Origin: Glossina fuscipes | Taxonomy: Eukaryota > Arthropoda > Insecta > Diptera > Glossinidae | Assembly (NCBI RefSeq): GCF_014805625.2 | Contig: NW_023998651.1 | Span: 454,260-518,259 of the forward strand | DNA length: 64,000 nucleotides | Direction: 5' to 3' | Shown here: positions 32,057 to 45,059 of the stretch, piece by piece | Layout of the letters: every line of letters begins with the position of its first letter | Position numbering within the stretch: the first letter of the stretch is position 1 | Position numbers and translations under genes: made by a program | Notes under the pieces: generated by a model | Databases searched by the model: none | Told to the model about the DNA's origin: nothing | What the model saw: only the letters and a program-made list of their open reading frames with translations

Positions 32057-35000
32057 GTAACCTCAACTTAGTTTTCTTCAATATAGGCAAATTTAGAAAA
32101 GGGTGGAATTATCTCGCAAATATTTCTGCGATCCGCAGAAGGCTTAAACAATTTGGGAACAGGAGGACGTGCACACAGTGAACGTGACTTCCTTGTAGGT
32201 TTTGTACTTAATCACATGATCAAATTATCTATTGCTATGTTTCAAATATAAGATCAATAAATTTTTATCAATAACGGATTCTATCGAATTGTCTTCACTA
32301 TAATAAATATCCAAAGCTTATACACCATTTGTATATTTCGGATTTCAAATAGTTGTCGAAATAAGAAACGTAACGTCCCTTGATACTGTTGAAAAGTAAA
32401 TAATTTATTAATTGAACAATGGAATAACAATAGCTTAGTCTTCGTCAGAACTTTTGCCTGGGTGGAATTTAAAAACTAAATTTAGGGAGTGCAAGTTTGG
32501 TCCAGGTAATTTTTTACTGTTTACTGCTTTTACTGTTAGTTACAGTTAAGGAGCAATTTTCCTGATTGAATATTAAAAATTGAACCGTTTCGCCGTATAA
32601 ATGCTTTTATTTGATCTTGGCGGTAGGTTAAAAAATATCTATAATAATATAGAAGGTCATTCCTAACCAAAATGTGCAGATTAGTTTAGTACGCCGAGCA
32701 ACACAACGATTTTTGTCGAAAAATGTTCAACAAATTTTTTCCATAACGATGTTTCCAAACCAAGATTTCAAAAATATCCCGAGAGTTGCGACCTCTAAGT
32801 CGAAGGTAAATATACATGGACAGACATCACATGGATGAACGAACACACAATTTCAAATCGATTTACAGAATGAAGCTGAATAAAATGTAGATATATTGGA
32901 AGTCCTTTTTGGTGTTATATCATGTCCGCCGAAATTTCGTATACAACGTACCACAGGAGGTTCAGGCTGTAAAAATTAAAAAAAAGTAGTTTTGTTTTAC
33001 ATAACTAACGAAATATTCGATATAATTATTGATCGGCTTATTAAGTACATGCTGTATAAAACTGAATGTCGTATACATATTTTTATCGAAGTGTGTGGCG
33101 CTACACTCTGAAGTTGGGTTCTTGAGCCACTACGGAATACTTTCCTTCTCCAATAAAAAAAATAACCGCATTATTAATGTATATAAGCGCATAGGAACAA
33201 AAAAATGGTTTTTTATATGTAGAAAAAAAAATATCTTATTTACATATCCTTCACGTGAAGATCTAACAATGATATAATTTTATCTTAAAATATTAAGAAA
33301 ACACGAAAAAAAAAGAATTTAAATAAATGGATATCGTTTACAAATTGTAACATATTTAGGAATATAATATACAAAAAAAAACAAAAAAATTGTATATGCG
33401 TTCAACTTGTGCGGAGGTGACCGATGCTGATGCATAACTATCTTCCTGATGCCCACATACTTGTTTCTTCTTATTTTATATTACATTAAATTATCTTGAT
33501 TGACGATATTCTTACTTATAGTAGAGATTCGATTTAAATGCTTATGGAAAAGCGGTAAGTCATTTAATTAATAGAGAAAATCTCAAATACTTTGAGGGGT
33601 ATGTTTACTTAGAATTATTGCTGCCTATATTCCATTTATTTTAGGGTTAAAAAATGGGTCCCTATGCAAATTTAATTGAGTTGTTTTCAATATAGAATTC
33701 CATTATATTTTTTTCTCAATCTGTTTTCGTATGTTTCCAAAAATTAAAATATATTTAATTTGAAGCTTTAATTGTAGACTTATCAGGCACATATTTGTCA
33801 CATTATTAAATTTTCGTTATTTGTTATTGCCACTACAAATAATTATTAGCATGTTTCCTATCTATATTAGGTATTAATTAATTTGTAGCTTTGCACATCA
33901 TCGTCAAAAAACTTTGCTCATTTTCCACTCGTTCTTCTTTTTCTTTTATCTCGAGTCATCGCTTTGACTAACAAAATCAAAATAATAAACATTAAGTATA
34001 TTTAATTCTTTTCTTTCACACTTGATGCAACAAGCTCAAAAGTTATAAAGCAACGATTTTTATTTTCGTGCTTTTATACCTCAATGTCTTGTAATCATGG
34101 TTCTCATCACAAACAAAACCTTGCACAGATCTTAAAGTGCAGGCTTTGTGAGGCTGAGCAAATATAGATTAAAATACAGAAAAACGCTGTAACTTCGATT
34201 TTAAACATTTTTCTCAATATAAACCATTTTGTTTCTTTTTTGTCAATTGGATTACATATACAAATAAGATCACGCACAAAATTCGAACAAATGAAATGCA
34301 GATGCCTTTAATTTCTTGACTTTAAATATTGCGTTCAACAACCGCGTATAAATTCGTCAAACTCACTTTTTCTCTTCATGTTTCTTCTTTTTCCACTCTT
34401 CTCTATTAAGATTGTTCGACACTGATTATGTATGGTGTTAAATAGGTTCGATTTTTGACTTTTACTTTCTTAGCTATGTGCGTGCGAGAAACGTTCTCCC
34501 AAAACTGTCAAAACAGGCGTAAGCAAAATAACCCACCTTTTGCGTATTATTTGTTCTAAGTTAGTTTAGCGTGTTTGTGTTACATTTATAAGAGAAAACA
34601 GCTGTAAATTAAAAATAAAATAAATTCCAAACAAAATTATATGCTTACAAATAGCTGCACCAAACCAAAAAATTTTAAATTTGTGAGAGGTAAATTATTT
34701 CTTTTTTTTCCTTCTTATCTCAAATGCCTAGTTAATACTCTTAATTGCCTTACTTTAGAAAGCTTGTGAACAACTGTGTATCAGCAATCTTTCCATACAT
34801 CGCCATATACTGTCGTTACCATTAACAATGCGCAAAGGATCAACGAATAATAAAAACTTACCACTCCACTGGATGTATTGGTCTTATCGCCAGCAGGCCT
34901 ATTACATTTTACTAAGTGACACAAAAAAAGGGTAAGCAAAATTTTTTTAGTAAGTGATCAAGTAGTGTTAAGAAAGATATACTCATTAGCTGGAATGGTT

Positions 35001-36190
35001 CCTTTGTTCAGGTTACGTTATTTGGCCGAACATTGAGATTGGAGGAAAAGGAATGTTCTAAGACGTACAAGGGCATTGCGGGGCGCTGAAAATCCTCCTA
35101 TCTTACCCTAAAATAAATACGTAAATGATTTTATATATTTGTCAACATAATTAAAATATGTGTACATGTCGTTACATATAGTTTTTGGCAAAAGTTTCCT
35201 GGGTCAAAAGAGGTTTTTGAATACATTTTAGGAAAAATTGATGTGAGTAACTTGCGCCTTCCATTTGCTTGGGACGCCTTGTTTTACAATAAAGGGTGAT
35301 TGTAATATTCCTCATATTTATTGAAGTGATTGGCTGGGCAGACAAAATCCACATTGAGTGAAATTGTCGTGAGATAACTTACACACATACATGTTTTTGT
35401 GTGTACACATATATATATTATATTTGCAAGTTTTGCGACACGTCAACATTATGGCGGTAAACTTTTGATTTGTCAAATCAATTTTTTTGACGATGGTGCT
35501 AACGTTTCGGTAGAGGCCTTCCAAATAAGGCACGTGAGTGGGAAAATAAGAGTCTGCACATCATTTACACTTTAAATTTGAAATGTATTGAAATAAAGGA
35601 CATAAAGTATAAATCCGCTATGAGCTGTTGGGTGAAAATTGAAAAGTTTGCTTTTATTTAAATAGTCTAAAACTAGAATTGACTTGCCTATCATTTTAAA
35701 ACATTGTATATACTTTTTTTATTTGCTAACGTATTACATAAACTAAAAATATAGAAATATGTATTAAAATTCAAAATCTAGGTTGACAATTCAATTCTGT
35801 AGAAAAGAAATTAATATATGAAATTATTTCACTTCATTTTCTTTTATCAAAATTTTACATAATTTCGTTTGTATTTACGTTGGTATGAATTTACTATTCA
35901 TTGTGTCATTGGTAGAACATAAGTCAATTTTGCCACTTATATTCCCAATATTTTGCCGATATAAATTTCGAATGATGAAAGCCAAAGCATATTACAACCA
36001 AATGGCTTTGAAGCTACGTTTTCTAAATGAGAGCTAGTTAACTGAAAGACACATAATCGGTGCCCTCATATTTTTCCCCAAGCATATCAATACCTCATGC
36101 ATTCGTTCTTCTTTTACTTAAAAAAGTTATTATAACCATGCTGTTCTCAATGCTCAGTAGTTGGATAAAGTTTTTTTTTTAATTTATTTT
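32057..36190. other. No gene recognised over about 4.1 kb
   Basis: A+T-rich DNA. Just outside LTR-like copy 2 a short plus-strand frame (about 32064-32183) reads GKFRKGWNYLANISAIRRRL and stops soon after; it may be a fragment of some element, but I cannot place it. No other coding sequence, repeat array or RNA gene was recognised. Confidence 0.45.
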
Positions 36191-36194
36191 CTAA

Positions 36195-36425
36195 TATTAT
36201 ACTATTTTTGTATATTTGAGTGTGGCAAGCCATTGCACAAAAGGAGTGCGAATTTACGACGAATCTATTTGGGATGGAAGGGAATTTTATAGATTAATAA
36301 TATTCGAGGAGTTCACTAAGCATATATTTAGACATACAAAAAATATGAAATATGGAACCATCAAGGAAATTCTGGTGGCTCCTTCAATTCAAAAAATCAT
36401 GCAGCAAGCAGTGTTAGTGGCGTAA
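36195..36425 (+). CDS. Unrecognised 76-codon open frame, possible terminal exon
   Basis: The frame opens after TAA at 36192-36194 and ends at TAA 36423-36425. It reads GVRIYDESIWDGREFYRLII, EEFTKHIFRHTKNMKYG, and KEILVAPSIQKIMQQ, a balanced globular-looking composition. CTAAT at 36191 and TTTGAG ending at 36220 could be a branch point and acceptor, giving an exon from 36221. There is no ATG and no identified neighbour exon. It may be an orphan exon or an element fragment. Confidence 0.25.
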   Translation, partial: YYTIFVYLSVASHCTKGVRIYDESIWDGREFYRLIIFEEFTKHIFRHTKNMKYGTIKEILVAPSIQKIMQQAVLVA

Positions 36426-37550
36426 ATTTGAATTAACTTAATTTACATATCTGTAGTTGAAGAAAAATGTAGGATATTTTAAAAATATGAATTTTTGTAC
36501 GTTTGGCGAGTTTTTGAATGGAAATGTTCAATTTTCCATCCGGAAGAGGCCATTCTGTAGAATAGGCCATGACGTAAGTTAAACCCGTCTGCTAAGAAAG
36601 TTTCGATTGTCTGTCTGTCCATCGGAGGTTCTGGGCGGTAATTCTTTAGTTTGACCGTCTGTGGGGTATTTGTTGGAAACAAAATTAAACTTCTCCCGCC
36701 TCCGTTACTACCAGACTACCTACCTTTAGAACGACATGTGCATTTATTCATTCCGACCAGCAACCGTTTGACCTTTTGACTATGTTAAGCTAATATATTA
36801 TTCTGTTGCATAAAAGTATCTGAGATTGACTAGATAAAAAAAAAATTTAATTTATATAGATATAATTTACTTAACATATATAGATATATATATATATATA
36901 TCTCCGCATAATCAAGTATATCTGCAAAAAATAAAAAAGCTTTGAAATTTTCCCTAATATTGTGCTTTTGTCCCCGTTCATATTAACATTTCTCTTTCTC
37001 GGCAAGCGAAAGCACAACGCTCTGCAATAACGCCACAACGGCTGCAATAATAACAATTTCAATAATCAGCCGTTTTGCATGATAAAGGCATTTCCTGAAA
37101 ATTTAGCTATACAAAAATTCATTTGCACCCAATATAACAACTCCTGTTAACTGAACACAATATTTGCAATATAAGCAACATTAATGCCAACAGAAGCAAT
37201 AATAATAAACAACATTACCACATGTTTTTGGTACTTTAACATTTTGCAAACACTCAAACAACAGTAAGAGAAATGTTTAAGTTCAGTAACAGCACAGCAT
37301 ATAATAGTGCAAAACAAGCATCACGAACAGATGCGCTTCTATGATGCGAAGTGGCAGTGGTGAGCAATTGTAACGTCAATAACAACAAGAAAACAACAGC
37401 AATAAGAACAACAATGCCAACAACAGTAGCACGGAAGAACACGTTCAAATAACATCAATTAGAATTGATAAACATTTTTCAATATTTATCTCAGTAACCA
37501 AATTGTAAGAAAACCCACCATGCCTGTTTTTTACAGTATTGAGTTTGTAA
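36426..37550. other. No gene recognised; (AT)n and CAA/CAG-rich DNA
   Basis: It contains an (AT)n tract near 36884-36902 and AACAA/CAACAG-rich stretches at about 37010-37060 and 37370-37440. The minus-strand frame 36479-36682 has no recognisable motif. Confidence 0.4.
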
Positions 37551-37554
37551 TGGT

Positions 37555-38405
37555 TTGGTTCATGCAAAATGTGCAGTATTCAGTGGTAGGGCGGTGCACT
37601 ATATCGCTAACAGGAAGAAAGGTCTCCGTTGGGGTTGTCGTAATTACTGGACGCAGACCCAGAATAGTTTCAGCGAGCTAAATAAGGATCTGAAAAAGTT
37701 AACTTATAAATTTATTAAACCTATTATTAAACTGATAAATTTAGGAACCTTTCGAAGGCTGTAAGCTGAATTGGTGTCGAAAGGAAACCTAAAGGCCATT
37801 GATTCTACCAATGAGCATTTACAGTCTTTGCGACGTAGCGATTTGCTATTTCTATAGGCTACGTTTTTGGGTTAGTACCAAGGCTAATCTTTGGGTTTAA
37901 CCCATCTGTTGTGTCGTTTGGGGCCGGATTTATTTTACTTTTAGCATATGCTCATCGTCTAGAAGAAGATACTATGTATATCGTTGATGACGGTGCGGGT
38001 ACTGAAGGGGTATTGATGTTGCTTCCGGCAGAGGTGAGTTAATTTACTAACATTGATGGATCTAAGTCTATTGTAGCCGATCAGCATCCGTTGGGTCAGG
38101 TTGAACTAGGTGGTTATGTTTCTCATACTATTGGATTTGACCAGTCAGAGGACGATGGTGTGAACATTCCTGTGGGCAATGTTCTATTAATTTAACGTTG
38201 TGCATTGAACACAACAACGAATATGGTTCCAAGTTACATTCGGAAGAAAATGGTATCGGGTGCTGAGAGGAGAAAAAAGTTAAAATTTTTAAATTTAATC
38301 CTGGCTAGCATCGCCTTCATTCTTTGATCATTTATTAAATTTATGTTTCTGGTCTGAGGGCGCCTTGGTTAAAGAATTTTGATCTCGCAAAAGGAAAATT
38401 CCGCC
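37555..38405 (+). pseudogene. ORF1 remnant, CR1/jockey-like element
   Basis: It begins inside a Cys/His finger region: VHAKCAVFSGRAVHYIANR and GLRWGC, followed by a helical segment NSFSELNKDLKKL. Further on, broken frames give ADQHPLGQVELGGYVSHTIG and FWSEGALVKEF, blocks I associate with the end of ORF1 in CR1-like fly elements. Many stops and frameshifts. The beginning of the finger is missing, so the copy is 5'-truncated at about 37550. Confidence 0.55.
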
Positions 38406-38454
38406 TACAAGATTTCAGCATTCCGAGGAGAGTTCAAAGAAGTAAGTGATAAAC

Positions 38455-39180
38455 TCATTGTCCTTTACCAGAATCTCCGTGGCTTCAACACGAAACTTAA
38501 TAACTGGTTAACTAACATTATTGTCGTTCGTACTAAGGTGTTGGCATAAGCCAAGTGTGAATGATGCTGAGACCTTTTGTAAGGATTTTGAAGTCTTCAC
38601 AAGGAATAGGAAGTACAAGATGGTGGTGTTGTGCTAAATGTTGTAATAAATTGCTCCCAGCTGCCCCCGTTACGCTATCCGATCCGGTTGGCGTATTGTT
38701 TGTCAGCGTTATGATTAAAGCTAATAACCCTCTTTGTAACGGTCTCATACATTTCGCCTTCGTCTGATATTCGTATTCACACAGAGCATGTACGCTTGAT
38801 TAAGCTGATGTCGTCTTAAACCTTGTGGGTTTATATCAGTGGTAGGTGACATCAACTTAGCTCATGTCACATGGAATCTGAATGAGGATATTGGCTATTC
38901 AACGCCTAATTCTCTCCTTTTCTTCTGTTTTTTGATAAAATTTGTATTATATCTTTTCTTTTGAATTATATCTTTTTCAGCCCAATTACATTTCAATCGT
39001 TAATAACAAGTTATTAGGCTTGTACTTCTTTAACGATACAATGATAAATATTTCCCGTGTCGTGACATTTATTTCACCGCAAGATAGCTACCATCCAACC
39101 GTTTTAATATGTCACAACAACAAATTATCACGCTCTCCCTGTCGCTATTCATAGGAATCTTTTGTCAACTCGGTATCGAC
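38455..39180 (+). pseudogene. Endonuclease remnant, CR1/jockey-like element
   Basis: In order, broken frames read YQNLRGFNTKLNNWLTNI (the opening N.RG..TK block), KPSVNDAETF (after the lost ETWL), a segment with LLPAAPVTLSDPV, then VVGDINLAHVTWNLNEDIGY (the GDFNLP..W block) and DSYHPTVLI (from SDH.P.). The Asn of GD(F)N is kept. The order is complete for an apurinic-type endonuclease, but frameshifts are frequent. Confidence 0.65.
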
Positions 39181-40270
39181 TCCAGTTAAATCATTTAACA
39201 GTCTGTCGGATGACTTGTCTTGGTTTAATAACCAGTTTGGGAAACTGAAGTATAAAAAAAAGACTTTTTGGAAAGTACAAATGTAGTGGTTTTTCTGTTA
39301 GTTTTGTTAAATATTTAGATCTCAAACGTGATTTTAGCATCCTAAAAAATAAATGTTATGTGAATTACAGAAATAGTATGCAATATAAAATTCTCTCTGG
39401 TCCCAAAATTTTTATAGGCTTGTCGACTCGAAGCGTAAGATCATGGATTATTCGCTGGTCATGAATTATGAGAATTCAGAGGCGTCGCTAGATCATAAAA
39501 TAGTCATCCTCTTTGCACAATTTTTTCAATAATCTTATGCTATTGCTACTAAGCCGGCGGGTGTTTGTCATTATCATATTAAGTCATTCAACATTTTTGG
39601 ACCCATTACGCTATCAGAATTGAAAAACTTGTCTGTTTTGTCTACTGTGAAGTTCAGTTGTTTGCCTTGACGTTGGTTGCTTTCTCTTAGCATGGGAATT
39701 CAGTTTTGTATAAAAAAAAAAAACATTAATAACTACGGGGGCATTACAAAATTCAGTGCCCTACTTAAGTTATTGGAAGCTCTATTATCTGCGAGATTAT
39801 CACCGGTTAAACAGTCAGTGTTATCACCGCAGTATGTTCCGCGCTTATTTGTCTTATTTTAGAATATTCTGTCATGGCTTTGGCGCCTTGTTATCAACGT
39901 CGCATCGATCTGCTCATAGAAATATGCTTTTTTTGTTTTACGCGATCTGCCATGCAATACCGTTACAATTCTTCCGCCATATGAAAACAAACTTAACCTG
40001 ATACGCCTAACGATACTGGTCATAAGACTGAGAATAATCGGATTGGTTTATGTGGTTAAATTGATGCGGGCCTGGCTTTCCTTTAGACATTGTTGACCTC
40101 AATGTTCCAAGTCGATCTTTATGACACTATATTTCTTTGAGGTTCTCTCATCGTCGCACGAATTTTCTACTTGGTCCCTTTAGCTTGCTATGTAGGCTTT
40201 ATAACAGAAATCATTACCACTTTGAACAGTGTACTGATTCTCGTATTACAATTGAAAATATAGTGGTATT
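39181..40270 (+). pseudogene. Heavily decayed RT remnant, CR1/jockey-like element
   Basis: The linker reads YSGFSVSFVKYLDLKRDF and YVNYRNSMQYKIL. NINNYGGITKFSALLKLLEA corresponds to the NYRGI..L....K..E block, and LSPVKQSVLSPQYV to SP.QHGF. The palm motifs are not legible, so the central RT is deleted. Near 40190-40265 a piece with LLCRLYNRNHYHF may be the ORF2 C-terminus. No 3' tail was found before the I-clade copy at 40375. Confidence 0.5.
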
Positions 40271-40374
40271 ATAATTCACATAGTTGCAAATTGAAAATTG
40301 TAGTACATGAGGAATTGTTTATGCTATCAAGGATAATGTAATTACTTAAGTAATTAAATGGGTAGTAGAAGGCT

Positions 40375-41183
40375 AGATGCGAATTCTCGAATATGTTTGC
40401 ATCTTGGTTTTCTCAACATTTGTTGGATATAAAGATGGAGTTAATTGAGGGTCAATGAAAGAGTAGCGTTGATGATGATATTGTAAATTTCCTACTGCAA
40501 TTTTCTCTTTAACTATTGTTCCAATGTATCTTTGAAGATCCAACTTTTCCATGACATCATCCATAATTAGAGGAGCAGAAGCAGCATACTTTGCCGCTGG
40601 ATCAGCCTGCTCATTTCCCAATAAACCGATGTGACTTGGTACCCATAACATTTTAATTTTTCCCGCGGGTGTAGTAATTATATTCCTTAATTTGTTGATG
40701 GTGCTCCATCTCGAAGTCGAAGGGTTCCAAACAGCTTGCAATACAGACAAACTGTCGGTAATAATGACGGTTTTGAGTTTGTTTTTATGGGCAATGTTCG
40801 CAGCGTGAAGGATAGCTCTTGCTTCGGTTGTGAAAGTTGAAGTATTTGTGAAATATGTGGTTGACAAGAACTCGTCCTGCAGCGTCTACCGCCGCACAAG
40901 CAGGAGGCAGACCAGAAGATTTTGAGCCGTCTGTGTAAAAAAGATTCCAACCAGTACTCTCCAACACTTGGGTTTTTTCAGCTATTAGATTCCTGAAGAC
41001 GTCTTCTTTCTTGTGCATAGACAGCGAGATGTCAAAAGAGCAGTCTTTCAAAATCCATGGAGGTTTAACACCAAAAGAGTGGATAATTTTTAAGGAAATG
41101 TTCAATTCCTTTGCGACGTACAAACAATAGTCAATTGCGGATGTTGACTTTGGAATTTTCTTCACAATAATAATCTTTCTCAC
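40375..41183 (-). pseudogene. RNase H domain, I-clade element
   Basis: Minus frames give FYTDGSKSSGLPPACAAVDA (first Asp), FTTEARAILHAANIAHKNK (Glu), VIITDSLSVLQAVW (Asp) and LWVPSHIGLLGNEQADPAA (final Asp). Upstream in the same frame are KKIPKSTSAIDYCLYVAKEL and PPWILKDCSFDIS, shared with the copy at 57.6 kb. There is one frameshift near 40850. The copy ends at about 40375 without 3' untranslated sequence or TAA tail, so its 3' end was deleted. Confidence 0.85.
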
Positions 41184-42730
41184 GTCATTACCGAGAATAG
41201 ATTTGTTTTAATTAAGAAGCTTGGGGGCTATTTAAGCTTTTAACTCATACAGTCTATTTCCTAAAGTTGGGAGACCAGTTTCAATTATAATATTATTTAT
41301 GGGCGTCGTCCGAAAAGCATAACAACTTGCTCTGACGGCTTGGTGATAGACCGGTTTAAGGATGTTGATATTAGATTTGCATCTATTGCCATAAATTATC
41401 AAAGCATAGTCAATCTTGCTTAACACAAGCATTTTTGTAAGATAAGCAATAGTGTTAATATGCGCATGGCTTCTCCAAGCAACGTACTGTATGAAATTTA
41501 CCCTTGTTAAAAGGGAGTTTTTTAACCGAAGACAGTGTGCTTTCCAACGATAATTGTTGGAAAACTTGAGCCCGAGAACATGGAGCGTCTGCACATTTAG
41601 TACTGGTAAGTCGTTAATATGCATCAGTAGGTTTCCTGCATTGCACATTTGTTTTCGACAAACATGCATTTTTTTTTGATTTTTGTATAGAAATTTTAGC
41701 CCCTGACGAGTTTGCCCATGTGGAGATCTCTCGTGCAATAGATTCGAGGATGTTGATTGCTTTCGTGTTGTTTTTTTCTTTTGTAAAAATGTATACATCG
41801 TCCGCGTAGAGACAATGTTCCACTCTTGGTACACGGCAAAGAATTTTGCTAATTTCGTTGAAGGCGATCTAGAAAAGCGTGACAGAGAGAGGAGATCCTT
41901 GCGCAAAGCCATTCATTAGGGGAAAAGAATCAGAGAGATGATTGTTGATTCTAACTTTGAACCGCCGATGCGACATGAATGATTTGATGTAGTTGAAGAA
42001 TTTGGGTCCAACATTCCATGATTTCAAGAGTCTTAAAATAACATGAAGACCACCTCTGTCAAATGCTTTTTCGAAATCAATAGAGAGAGTTGTTACATGA
42101 TTCCGTTCGGAAATTGCTTTGCTCGTGAAAAAATCAATATGTAGGAGAGCGTCTATGCACCCTCTATCCCGCTTGAAACCAACTTGTTGCTTTGTAATCA
42201 GGTTCTTGGACTCAAGAAACTAAGATAATCTAGATGCCATAATCTTTTCCAATACCTTTGAGAGGCAAGATAAAAGAGAGATTGGGCGATAGTCCGATGC
42301 GATGGAGGCATTTTTTGACTTTGGAATTGGAACAACTGTAGGCAGATTCCATATGTAGGGTATATGGCCAGTCAAAAATACCGTATTATATAGATCCAGT
42401 AATTTCTTTTTACTAGACTTAGACATAGCGCTGATCGTTTGGCATGAGATGCGGTCCAGACCAGGTGTCATCCCCTTCAAATTGGAGAGACAACTTCCAA
42501 GTTCTAAGGTGAATATGCAATTTTCCAGGAACATGGCACATCTATCAATATTATTTGAAAGAGATATTGGAGTCCTTTTATTTTCGATGAAAGCGCTGGA
42601 GAACTTGCTGTCAGAGGAGTATTCGCACCGCACTTTTCCAAAGTAATTAGAAATCTCATCTGCATCAGTTAAAGTTCCATTGGGAGTGCAGATGGCAGCG
42701 ATATCGTTCAGATTTGAAGTTAATGGTTAA
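41184..42730 (-). pseudogene. Reverse transcriptase domain, I-clade element
   Basis: From the 5' side on the minus strand: LSNLKGMTPGLDRISCQTI (first block), VVPIPKSKNAS and DYRPISLLSCLSKVLEKIMA (second), a TAG near 42220, SIDFEKAFDRGG (palm motif A), FAQGSPLS (GxxQG block), and HCLYADDVYIF with YADD at about 41797-41808 (palm motif C). The later part includes HVLGLKFSNNYRWKAH and MLVLSKIDYALIIYGNRC. Catalytic Asp residues are kept, but several frame breaks and stops inactivate it. The endonuclease and ORF1 are missing beyond 42730. Confidence 0.88.
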
Positions 42731-44917
42731 GTATGAATTATTCTGTGTGATGGTGACTAATGTCTCATCCTTAGCTGTTAGAACTTAAATTACCTTAAAT
42801 TCTTCAGAGAACAGTAAGCCAACCGCAAGAAATTTAATTTCGAATATGACCACGGTTTCGGTTACGGCGCTTTTACAGGTCATTAGCGTGTACAGTTCAA
42901 TTAAGTTGCCATCTAAGATGGAGTGCCTACAAGATAAGAATTAACTAGAACGAGTTCTAGGTTTAGTTAATGAGGTCATATAAGATGTGGAGTAACTATT
43001 CCATTCCATAAGTGACAAAATTTATAATTTCAGCTTAAGTTCTTTGAATATTAATGACGTTAATGTCAGGTGAGATGAAATGAATCCAACTAGTGTAAAT
43101 TACTAATCTGTTGGAGTTCGTTATATTTTTACTTTTTGCTCCGATCAATCATCTCTATTATATTAATAGTAGAGCCACATGCCAACGTTTGATTTTTCAG
43201 AAGTCGTAAGAGGTGATGACTTTCTACATTTGATTTATTGATAGTTTTCACCATTTCTTTTACGTAATCTGAATTGAGAACACTAAACAGTAATCGAGCA
43301 ACATTTCTAATTATGTCGATCTTTTAAATCGTCTACTTGTAAATAACTTCCCTTTTTAAAACAATTCGTTTCTCATCTAACTACGGATATGATAGAATTC
43401 GAAGCATGGATGCTTTTTCCACTAAAGCATCGTTTGCATCTTCGTGGAATAGTGATGCCAATCTGTAAATAGGTCGGTTGAATGTTGGAGTTTTCATTTC
43501 AACGGGCCTTCACTGGGGTGCACGTGAACAATTCTCCTCAATGGCCACTTCATAACAAGCAATAATCAACAAACGCGTTGATAAAATGTCTCTTGTCTTT
43601 GGAATATTTTCCATAATCTGTTCAGACAATTAGGAAAGAGCTTTCTTGCAGTGTATAAAATGGTGGACAACAATTCTTGTTGTTATTTTACCGTTTTATG
43701 ATCAGAACCTTTGTCGCATGATAATAAAGCTCGATCGTCGTTTATGTTTTCTTCCTGCTTTGATTTTTTACCAATATGTCATTGTAAGGAATCAGTATGA
43801 AAGGAGATAAGCTGATGATGGAATTTTGATTACCGACATCTTCGTGCTGTCCTAGTTTCCTTAGTTTACCGCTATAAGTTTAGTCATGGTAGCGTTTGTT
43901 GATTTAAAAATATCACTCGAATTTTTTCACAAAATACACTGTATATAACTGCACTAAAAGTCGTTTCGGATGGGTCTGTAAAAATGTGAAGCTGTGTTTT
44001 TATTAGAATAAGATTGTAAAATAATGAGTCGTGCCAGTCCTAATCCAGGTGACATAGTTTTTGCATAAAAATCTTTGCTGTAGTAATCACAGAGTCTAAT
44101 CATCTAAGGTATTTTATATGTATTTGTTTTCAATATTCTTTCTTGGAATTATGCTTCAATACATCGATGCGGCCATTGGGCTCTTTGCATCAAACAAACA
44201 TTCGTTTTCTCTTGAAAGTTGTTCTTATTTGAAAATTCTTTAGTGTAACTGTATAGTAATATAACCTGTCAAAACTTATATGGATATTTCGATAAGTAAG
44301 TAGTAATGTGCGGGACAACGTTATATAATTTCGGAAATTTGTTTTTGGTTTTCAGTTACGTCCAACCTAATATTTTCGCATGAAGCAGCCACTGTAACAT
44401 AATCTACGTATTCTTACGTTTTTAATGTGCGTACTTTACGTACTTTTCTCTCTAGTTTTCGGTCAAACTGACGACACTCTTCTTATATGGCTTCGTCATA
44501 AGCGTTACTTATAACACATGATCTGATCTCTGCATTTGTAACAGTTTGCCAATTTTTGCCCCGCTGACACTTCACAGACGGTTACATCTAAAAGAAATAC
44601 ACCTGCTTTACTCTTATAGGAATAAACGGACTGACGGAACCTACTTACGGAACGGGCAGATCATTAGCTCTGGGCCATTTTGCACCCTACCCTATCTATT
44701 GCCTTCTTCTGTCCATGACTTGTAATGGGAGACCCCGAAATTAGATCCCATGACCCCTCAAATCTACGTTTCTCTCATTTAAGAAAAAAAAAAGAGACCC
44801 TGGAACATTTTTATACTCTTTCCTCTTAATTTAAATCACTTTTAATAACAAAAAAAAAAAACAGTGTTGAAAGGGAACGGATTAAATAAATTGTAAGTAT
44901 TGAATTTAAATAAGTTT
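42731..44917. other. Decayed sequence, mostly unassigned
   Basis: About 2.2 kb of moderately A+T-rich sequence between the I-clade copy and the errantivirus-like remnants. Apart from the env-like frame at 43138-43335, nothing was recognised. It is richer in G+C and less rich in poly(A) than the left arm, so it may be old element DNA. Confidence 0.4.
43138..43335 (-). pseudogene. Errantivirus-type env fragment (central helix region)
   Basis: The minus frame is open over about 63 codons. It has an SVLNSDYVKE.VKTI segment, followed by ESHHLLRLLKNQT and STINII. The spacing of Asn/Asp, Leu and a (L)LKNQ motif resembles the heptad-repeat part of gypsy-group envelope proteins as I recall it. No cleavage site or membrane anchor is attached. 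It is a short, isolated, inactive relic; the assignment is by pattern only. Confidence 0.35.
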
Positions 44918-44921
44918 TTAA

Positions 44922-44995
44922 ATGTGAGATTGGTGAGAAGTGTTTACAGTAGGGTTCAATGTGAAATTGGTAAGAAATATTTGCAACGAGTTCGT
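44922..44995. repeat. 37-bp repeat, two units (shared with 54.86 kb)
   Basis: AATGTGAGATTGGTGAGAAG and GTGTTTACAGTAGGGTTC are followed by a second unit ending ATTTGCAACGAG. The same unit occurs three times at 54860-54970, and in both places GGGTGGTTCTTGAATTTATGG follows about 70 bp later. The repeat lies just downstream of env on the minus strand and probably marks the 3' part of the errantivirus-like element. Confidence 0.65.
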
Positions 44996-45059
44996 ATGAA
45001 ACTCCTTGTTAATGGGATTCTGTTTGGTTATTTTGTTTATTAGGGTGGTTCTTGAATTT

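Noticed and set aside
29755..32057. CAATG as a 5-bp target duplication for LTR-like copy 2 with its left edge at 29760
   Set aside because: The left sequence would not match copy 1's end. TGTCACGG at 29791 flanked by CAAT gives TG...CA ends and matches copy 1 better.
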